Positions 8,801 through 17,800 of a stretch of DNA of 21,548 bases are shown piece by piece (positions within the stretch are counted from its first letter, which is position 1; the number at the start of each line of letters is the position of its first letter). Origin of the DNA: JAFAVZ01 sp036009105 (GTDB lineage Bacteria; Acidobacteriota; Thermoanaerobaculia; Gp7-AA8); contig DASYMJ010000057.1 of assembly GCA_036009105.1 (NCBI GenBank), positions 1 to 21,548 of the forward strand, in the 5' to 3' direction. The translations under genes were made by a program, and so were the position numbers. Under the pieces are notes generated by a model. It did no database searches and was not told the DNA's origin. It was given only the letters and a program-made list of their open reading frames with translations.

Positions 8801-11800
8801 GCGGAACAGCCTCGTGTCGAGCGGGCCGGTGAAGACGGGCGAGGACTGGGTGATGTACGCGCCGCTGTCGAGCAGGCTGTGGAAGAGCATCCCCTGCTGC
8901 ATGGCCGTGGCCGGGTAGAGCCGGGTCATGGCGGGATAGCGCTGCTGCCACTGGTCGAGCGTCGGCTGCGTCACATCCGCCAGCGGGAAGTCGGAGGGCG
9001 TGAGCTCGCCCCGCTCCCGCGAGAGGCAGTGCTGGATCACCTCGCGCAGCCCGTCTTCGAGGAAGCGGGCCAGCTGGGCCATCGTCTCGGGGCGGTACTG
9101 CTCGGCGCTGTAGTCGAGGCTGAACTCGAGCACGCCGCCCGCCACCCGGCCGTTGAGGCCGAGCTGGTACTTGCGGCTGCGCTCCGCGCTGGCCCGCTCG
9201 CCGCTCGATTCGCGCGCGCCCTGCAGGCCGCTCTCCGCCTGGAGGGTCTGGTCGAACTGGCCGAGGTAGTTGAAGACGAGCTGCAGCGGATTCGCTTCCG
9301 CCTTCGCGACGAGCGCTTCGTCCCTGGCCATGTAGCGGAGCACGCCATAGCCGATGCCGTTGTGAGGCAGGGCCCGGTACTGCTCCTTGACCGACTTGAT
9401 GACGTCTGCCGTCCGCTCGCTCGCGCTGCTGAGCGTGAGGGGGAAGACGGTGGTGAACCAGCCCACGGTCTGGGTGGTGTCGAGCTGCTCGAAGAGCTCC
9501 TCCCGGCCGTGCCCTTCCAGCGCGATGCGCAGGCCGGTCGATTGCGTCCAGCGGCGCATGCCGAGGTAGACGCCCGAGAGGAGCAGCTCATTGATGGTGG
9601 TGCGGTACACCGGCGCGCACTGCTTGATCAGCGCCTCGGTCTCGGTGGCGTCCAGGCGGACCCGCTCGCGGCGCGTGGTGGCGGCGCTCCGCGGGCCGGC
9701 CGCGTCAAAGTCGGTGGGCAGCGCGCTCACCGGCTGGTCGTACTGGGCCAGCCAGTACGGCTGCTCGTGCTCCAGCGTCTGCGCGTACTCGGAGAGGGCG
9801 GCGGCCCACTGCTGGAAGGAGGAGGTCTTCGGCCCCAGCACGATCGGCTGGCCGGCCGTGTACTGGCGGTAGGCCTGCTCGATGTCCGCCAAGAGGATGC
9901 GCCAGGACACGCCGTCCACCACGATGTGATGGGCGAGGAGGAAGAGCCGCGCCGGCTCCTCGAAGAGGATGGCCCGGAAGAGCGGCCCGCGCTCCAGGTC
10001 GAAGGAGCGCTGCCAGTGATTGCAGCGCGCGGTCAGGTCGTCCGTAGCCGGCTCGACGATGGCGCTCGCGTCGATCATCTCGTCGGTGAGCGGGTGGTGT
10101 TCGCCCCTCACCCGGCGCTGCGCGCCACCCTCTGACCCGCCTTCTCCCCGCGCGGCGTCATCGCGGAAGCGCAGGCGCAGCGCGTCGTGGCGCGCGTAGA
10201 GCGCGGCCACCATCTCCCGCAGGAACCGCGCGTCGAAGCCGGGCGGCGTCTCCAGCAGGACGGACTGGTTGAAGTGATGCCGCGCGTGCGGATCGTCGTG
10301 CAGGAACTGCTGCTGGATGGGCAGCAGCTCCACCGCGCCGGTCATCGCCTCCTGCGGCATCACCCGCAGCACGGCGCTCGTGGCCTGCGCCGCGAGCGCG
10401 GCGATGGTCTGGTGCTCGAAGAGCTGGCGGGTGGTGATGCCGATGCCCACCTGGTTCGCCCGCGACACGGCCTGAATGGAGAGGATCGAGTCGCCGCCGA
10501 TGGAGAAGAAGTTGTCGTGGATGCCGACGCGCTGCAGCTTGAGCAGGCGCGCCCAGATCGCGGCGAGCGTCTCCTCCGTCGCGTTGCGCGGCGCGGCGTA
10601 GGCGGAGGCCTGCTGCCACTCCGGCTCCGGCAGCGCGCGGCGGTCGACCTTGCCGTTGCTGGTCACCGGGAAGGCGTCGATCACGACGAACGCGGCCGGC
10701 ACCATGTAGTCCGGCAGTTGGCGGCGCAGCGCTTCCTTCACCTCATCGAGGCGCAGCTCGCCGTGCGGAACGAGGTAGGCGATGAGCCGCTGCTCGCGGG
10801 CGATGACCAGCGCTTCCTTGACCCGCGCCTGCTCCAAGAGCTGGGCCTGGATCTCGCCGAGCTCGATGCGGAAGCCGCGGATCTTGACCTGGTCGTCCAG
10901 GCGTCCGAGGAACTCCAGCACGCCATCGGTGCGATAGCGGGCCAGGTCGCCGGTGCGGTAGAGGCGCGCGGCCGGATCGGTGCTGAACGGGTCGGCGATG
11001 AAGCGCTCCGCGGTGAGCTCGGGGCGCTGGTGATAGCCGCGACCGACCTGCACGCCGCCGATGAACAGCTCGCCCGGCACCCGGTCCGGCACCGGCCGCA
11101 GGTTCGCGTCCAGCACGTACATCTGCGTGTTGGCGATGGCCCGGCCGATCGGCACGGTGGCGCCGATGTTGTCCGCCGTGCACTCCCAGTTCGTCACATC
11201 GACGGCCGCCTCGGTGGGGCCGTAGAGGTTGTGCAGCTCGCAATCGAAGTGGCGGAAGAACTCCCTGGCCTGCTCCGGCTGCAGCGCCTCGCCGCTGCAG
11301 ATCACCCGGCGCAGGGAGGTGCAGCGGGCGACCTCCGCCGTCTTGAGGAAGGCGCTGAGCATGGACGGCACGAAGTGCACGGTGGTGATCTGCTCGCGCT
11401 CGATGAGCTCGGCCAGGTAGTCGCCGTCGCGGTGGCCTTCCGGCTTCGCTACGACGATGGTGGTGCCGGTGATGAGCGGCCAGAAGAACTCCCACACCGA
11501 GACGTCGAAGCTGAACGGCGTCTTCTGCAGGATGCGGTCGCCGGGCACGAGGTTGTACTCGCTCTGCATCCAGTACAGGCGGTTGCAGATGCCGCGGTGC
11601 ACGTTCATGGCGCCCTTCGGCTTGCCGGTGGAGCCGGAGGTGTAAATCATGTAGGCGAGGTCGTCCAGGCCGGACGTTTCGCCGAGGTTCTCCGTGCTGT
11701 AGGTTTCGACCAGGTGCCACTCGTCATCCAGGCTGAGCACTTCCTGCCCGCTCCAGATGCCCAGGCCGTCTTCGAACTTCGACTGGGAGACCACCACGCG

Positions 11801-14800
11801 CACGCCGCTGTTCTCCAGCATGTACATCAGGCGGTCCTTCGGATAGCCGGGGTCGAGCGGCACGTAGGCGCCGCCGGCCTTGAGGATGCCGAGCAGGCCG
11901 ATGACCATCTCGATGGAGCGGTCGATGCAGATGCCGACCAGCGTCTCCCGCTGCACGCCCCAGCTCTGCAGATAGCGCGCGACCTGGTTGGCCTTCCCGT
12001 TCAACTCCGCGTAGGTGAGCTGCCGGTCCTCGTAGCGGACGGCGATCGCGTTCGGGTTCCACCGCGCCTGCTCCTCGAAGAGCGCGTGCAGCGTCTTGTA
12101 CGGCGGGAACGGCCGCGGGTTGGAGCCGCGGGCCACGATCGCCGCTTCATCCGCCGCGGTGAGGATGGGCAGCCGGCCGGCGAGCGTCTCCGGTTTCGCC
12201 ACGATCGCTTCGATCATGACCTGGAAGCTGGCGGCGAGGCGCTCGATGGTGTCCGCCTCGAAGAGGCTGACCGGATAGTTCCAGTTGAGGGAGAGGCCGC
12301 TGGGGCTTTCGGTGGCGGAGAGGGTGAGGTCGACCTTGGCCAGCTCGGCGCCGCCGCCGATGGGGGACAGCTCGAGGCCGGGCAGCTGCACGGCGACGCG
12401 CTCGTTGTTCTGCAGCACGAAGACGATCTGGTAGACCGGCGCGTGGCTGAGGCTCCGCTCGGGCCTCAGCTCTTCCACCAGCATCTCGAACGGCACGTCC
12501 TGCGCGGAGAAGGCGTCGAGGATGGTCTTGCGGCCGCTCTCGAGCAGCTCGGTGAACGGCTTGTCGAGGGCGAGCTCGTTGCGCAGGACGAGGGTGTTGA
12601 CGAAGAAGCCGAGGAGCTCTTCCGCGTCCTTGTGCGTGCGGCCGGCGACCGGCGTGCCGATCACGATGTCGGTGGTGCCGCTCCAGCGGCCGAGCAAGAG
12701 CGAGAACGCGGTCTGCAGGACCATGAACAGCGTCGCCTCGTGGTCCGCGGCGAGGCGGTTCAGGGCATCGAGCGTCGGCTTGCCGATGTGGGTGAACGCG
12801 CTGCGGCCGGCGAACTGCTGCTGGGCGGGGCGGGGGCGGTCGAGAGGGAGGCTGTGCACGCCGGGCGCGCCGGACAGCTGCTTTTTCCAGTACGCGACCT
12901 GCTCGCCGTCGTTCATCCGGGTGCGCTGCCAGGCGGCGTAGTCGGCGTATTGGATGGGCAGCGGGGCGAGCTCTTTGCCGCCGTAAAGGGCGACGAGCTC
13001 TTTCACCAGCAGGCCGATCGACCAGCCATCCGAGGCGATGTGATGCATCGTCACCAGCAGGACGTGGTCGGTCTGGCTGATGGTGAGCAGCTTCGCGCGC
13101 AGCATCAGGTCCTTCGTCAAATCGAAGGGCCGGGTCGCCTCGTTGCGCGCTTCGCTTTCGATGGCGGCCGCGTCGATGGCGGCGCGCTCGATGAGAAGCG
13201 GCGTCGCCTCGTGCACCACCTGCACGCCGGCGCCTTCGCGGAGGTGATACGTGCTGCGCACGACCTCGTGGCGGCGGACGATCTCGTCGAACGCGTGCTG
13301 CAGCTTGTCGACCTGCAGCTGGCCGGTGAGGCGCAATGCGAAGGGGATGTTGTATTGCGCGCTGCCCCCTTCCAGCTGGTCGATGAACCAGAGGCGCTGC
13401 TGCGCGAAGGAGAGGGCCAGCGGCTCCGCGCGCGGGACGCGCGGGATCGATGCGTAGCCGGCGGCGGGCTGCCCGTCCAGCCAGGCGGCCAGCGCCTCGA
13501 CCGTGTTGTGCTCGAAGATGTTGCGGACCGTGACCTTCTTGCCGGTGCGCTGGCTGATGGCCGAGGCGGCGCGGGTGGCCAGCAGCGAGTGGCCGCCCAG
13601 CTCGAAAAAGTCGGCGGTGACGCTGACCTGCTCCAGCTTGAGGAGCTCGCCCCAGATGCTCGCCAGCTCGCGCTCCGTGGCCGTGCGCGGCGCGACCTGC
13701 TCGATGGACGCGGTCACGTCCGGCTCGGGCAGCGCCTTGCGGTTCACCTTGCCGTTGGCGGTGAGCGGCAGCTCCGGCAGCACGGTGAACGCGCTGGGGA
13801 TCATGAACTCGGGGAGGATCGCTTTGAGCTCGCGCTTCACGCGGCCCAGGCCTTCGATCTCGCAGCGGTCTTTCTCGAAGACGAGGTAGGCGAAGAGGCG
13901 CGTCTCGCCATGCACGTTGCGGGTGACCACGGCCGCGCTGCTGATGCCTTCCAGCGCGTTGAGCTGCGCCTCGATCTCGCCCGGCTCGATGCGGTAGCCG
14001 CGGATCTTGGTCTGGTGATCGATCCGGCCGAGGTATTCGACGTTGCCGCAGGGGAGCACCCGTCCCAGGTCGCCGGTGCGGTAGCCGCGGCCGGCGGGCG
14101 TGTCGATGAACTGGCGCTTGGACAGCTCTTCCAGGCCTTCGTAGCCGTGGGCGACGCAGCGGCCGGTGACGACGATTTGGCCGACCACGCCGTCCGGCAC
14201 CGGATTGTTCCGGCTGTCCACGATGGTCACCGCGACGTTGTCGATCGGCTTGCCGAGCGGCACCGAGGCGGTGTGCTCGTGCCCGCGCACGCTGGTGAAG
14301 AGGACGTCGGAGAGGACCTCGGTCGAGCCGTAGAGGTTGAAGATTCCGGTGTTTGGCAGGGCCGCGTCGACGCGGCGGGCGATGTCGACGGAGAGCGCCT
14401 CGCCGGAGACGAACCAGTAGCGCAGCGTATCCAGCGGCTCGCCGTGATCGAGCAGGGCGCGCATCAGCGACGGCGCGGTGACCATGCGCGTCACGCCTTG
14501 CTCGCGCAACGCGGGGACGAAGCGGCTGGGATCCTTGACCACGTCGCGGTCGAAGAGGACGAGCGGCACGCCGGCGCAGAGCGGCGTGAAGAGCTCCCAG
14601 ATGCCGCGGATGAACGCCATGGAAGTGATGTGCGAGGCGCGCTCGCCGGCGGCGAAGGGGAACTGGCCCAGCATCCAGTCGGCCCGGTTCACGGTGGCGC
14701 CGTGCGTGCCGAGGACGCCTTTCGGATTTCCGGTGGAGCCGGAGGTGTAGATGATGTGCGCCGGACTGTCCGCCGTCAGCTTCGAGTCCAGGTGCTCCGT

Positions 14801-17800
14801 GCTCTGTTTGGCGCAGGCGGCGAGCAGCTTCGGATCATCCAGGAGGATGGAGGGGATGCCGTCCACGCTCCAGTTGCTGGCCGAGTCGGTGAGCAGGACC
14901 TTGGAGCGGGCGTTCGTCGCCATGTACTCCAGCCGCTTTTGGGGCAGTTCCTGGGAGAGCGGCACGTAGACCGCGCCCGCCTTGAGGATGGCCAGCACGG
15001 CCAGGATCCGCGTCTCGTTGCGCTCGCTGTAGATGGCCACGCGATCGCCTTCGTTCACGCCGATGCCGCGCAGATGGCGCGCCAGCCGGTTCGCTTCCGC
15101 GTGCAGCTGGCGGTACGTGATGGTGCGGTTCGGCCCGATCACGGCGACGGCGTCGGAGGCGTGCAGCTCGATGCGGCGATGGATCAGCTCCGCCTGCATC
15201 GGCACGGCCTGCGCTTCGCGCCACGTCTGGCCCCAGCCGTGCTGCAGCACCGGCAGTTCCGGGTTGCGGGTGAGCTTCTCCACCAGCGCGCCGAGCTCGC
15301 CCGCCATCAGCTCGATCGAGTCGCGGCGGAAGAGGTGGCTGTTGTAGGCCCAGACGCAGCTGATGCCGCCGTCCGTCTCCTTGAGGTACAGGGTGATGTC
15401 GTACTTCGAGTCGAAGCTCTGCTCCTGCTGCAGCGGATCGACTTGCAGACCGGGCAGGGTGAGCGCCTCCCCGCTGCCGGTGTTGTTCATGTTGATGAGC
15501 AGCTGGAACAGCGGCGCGTGGACGAGGCTGCGCTCGGGGTTGAGCGTCTCCACGATGGCCTCGAACGGAACCTCGCCGTGCTGGTGCGCGCCGAGGTGGG
15601 TCTCGCGGGCCTGTTCGATGAGGGCGTGAAAGTCCATGTCCTCGCCGATGCGCGTGCGCAGGACGAGGGTGTTGAGGAAGAGGCCGACCAGGTTCTCCGC
15701 GTCGCGGTGATTGCGGCCCGCCACGGGCGTCCCCATCACGATGTCTTTCTCGTTGCTCCAGCGGCCCACGAGCAGCGCGAACGCGGCCTGCAGGACCATG
15801 AAGAGGCTGGTGTTGTGCGCGCGAGCCAGCTGCTGGAGGCGCTCGACGGCGTGGCCGCGCAGCAGGTGGCCCACGCGCGCCCCTTCGAAGCGCTGGCGGG
15901 CGGAGCGGGGGAAGTCGAGCGGCAGGCTGTGCACCGGCGGCGCATCGCCCAGCTGCTCCTTCCAGTAGGCGAGCTGCGCTTCCCCCTCGAACGTGGCGCG
16001 CTGCCACGCCGCAAAGTCGGCGTACTGGATGGGCAGCGGGGGGAGCGCCTCGCCGCGATAGAGGGCGACGAACTCGCGCACCACGATGCCGAGGGACCAG
16101 GCGTCGGAGGCGATGTGATGCATGGTGAAGAGGAGCACGTGCTCGTGCTGCGCGACGTGGATCAGGGTCACGCGCAGCATCGGATCGCGGTCCAGGCGGA
16201 AGACTTTCTTCGCCTCCGCCCGGGCGAGCTCCTGCAGCTCTTCTTCGGTGGCGGCCAGCTCGGTGACGACCAGCGGCGCGGCGGGCAGGATCACCTGCGC
16301 GTCGTCGCGGTAGACGGTGCGCAGCACCTCGTGGCGTTCGATCAGCTGGTCGAGCGCGTGCTGCAGAGCATGGCGATCGAGCGCGCCGCGCAGGCGGAGG
16401 CCCAGCGGCATGTTGTACTGCGCGCTGTCCGGCTCCATCTGGTCGATGAACCAGAGGCGCTGCTGGCCGAAGGAGAGCGGCAGCTTGCCGCCGCGCGAGG
16501 CGCGGGGGATGGCCACGTGGCCGGTCTCGCGCTGCGCGTCGAGGAAGGCAGCCAGCGCGCGCACGGTGTTGTGCTCGAAGAGCGTGCGCACCGGCATCGA
16601 CTTGCCGAAGAGCTGGCTCACCGCGCTGACCACGCGCGTGGCGAGCAGGGAGTGCCCGCCCAGCTCGAAGAAGTTCGCGGTGACGCTGAGCGGCCCCTCG
16701 ACCTTGAGGATGTCGCTCCAGATTGCGGCGAGCCGCTGTTCGGACTCGGTGGTCGGCGCGATGTACCGCGCCGCGGCGGCGCGGTCGACGGCCGGCAGGC
16801 GCTTGCGGTCGATCTTGCCGTTCGCGTTGAGGGGAAACGCTTCGAGCGCGCACCAGGCGGAGGGGACCATGTACTCGGGCAGCGCCTTCTTCACGCGCTG
16901 TTTGACCTCTTCGAGGGAGGCGTCCCCCACGATGTAGGCGACGAGCTGCTTGTTCTCCCCTTCTCCGCTGGCCACGATCAGCGCGTCCTGCACGCTGCCG
17001 CCCGCTTTGATGGCGGTCTCGATCTCGCCCAGCTCGATGCGGAAGCCGCGGATCTTGATCTGGTCGTCGAAGCGGCCGAGGAACTCGAGGTCGCCGCCGG
17101 GGAGGCGGCGGACCAGATCGCCGCTCTTGTAGACGCGCTCCCCGCGGAAGTCGACGAACTTTTTCGCGGTCAGCTCCGGCTGGTTGACGTAGCCCTTGGC
17201 CACGCCGGCGCCGCCGATGTGCAGCTCGCCCGGCACGCCGATGGGCGCCAGCTGCATCGCCTCGTTGAGCACGTACAGTTGCGTGTTCTGCATCGGCTTG
17301 CCGATGGGCAGGCGGTCGACGCCCCGGTTCGCCGTGACGTCGAACAGGGCGCAGCCGACCACGGTCTCGGTGGGGCCGTAGTGGTTGAAGATCTGTGCGT
17401 GCGGAAACCTGGCCTGCAGATCCCGCGCGAGTGAGGCTGGGAACTGTTCGCCTCCGATCACGAAAGTTGCCGGTTGCTGGTTGTTGGTTGTTAGCAGGGC
17501 AAGCAAACCCGTTACGTGCATGGGGGTCATGCGCACGAGGTACGGGCGATCGATCTCTTGCGCCAGCTCGGTCAGCTCGTTGCCTGGCGTGGTCAACGTG
17601 ACGCAGCCGCCGCGCATTAACGGGAGATAGAGGCTCGGCACGGTGATGTCGAAGCCGTGCGAGGTCACCACGAAGGAGCCGTCCAGATGGTCGGCGTAGT
17701 AGCGCCGGGAGGCGAAGGCGAGGTAGTCGATCAGGCCGGAGTGGAGGATCTCCACCCCCTTCGGCACGCCGGTGGAGCCGGAGGTGTAGATCACGTACGC

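Noticed and set aside
5402..10135. A 1577-codon open frame on the plus strand opposite NRPS modules 3 and 4
   Set aside because: Same reason: antisense shadow, low-complexity composition, no recognisable motif or own ribosome binding site.
10187..17434. A 2415-codon open frame on the plus strand opposite the NRPS
   Set aside because: It lies wholly antisense to a gene with unbroken NRPS domains. Its translation is His/Val/Leu/Arg/Asp/Glu-rich with no domain I recognise, as expected from the complement of GC-rich codons.
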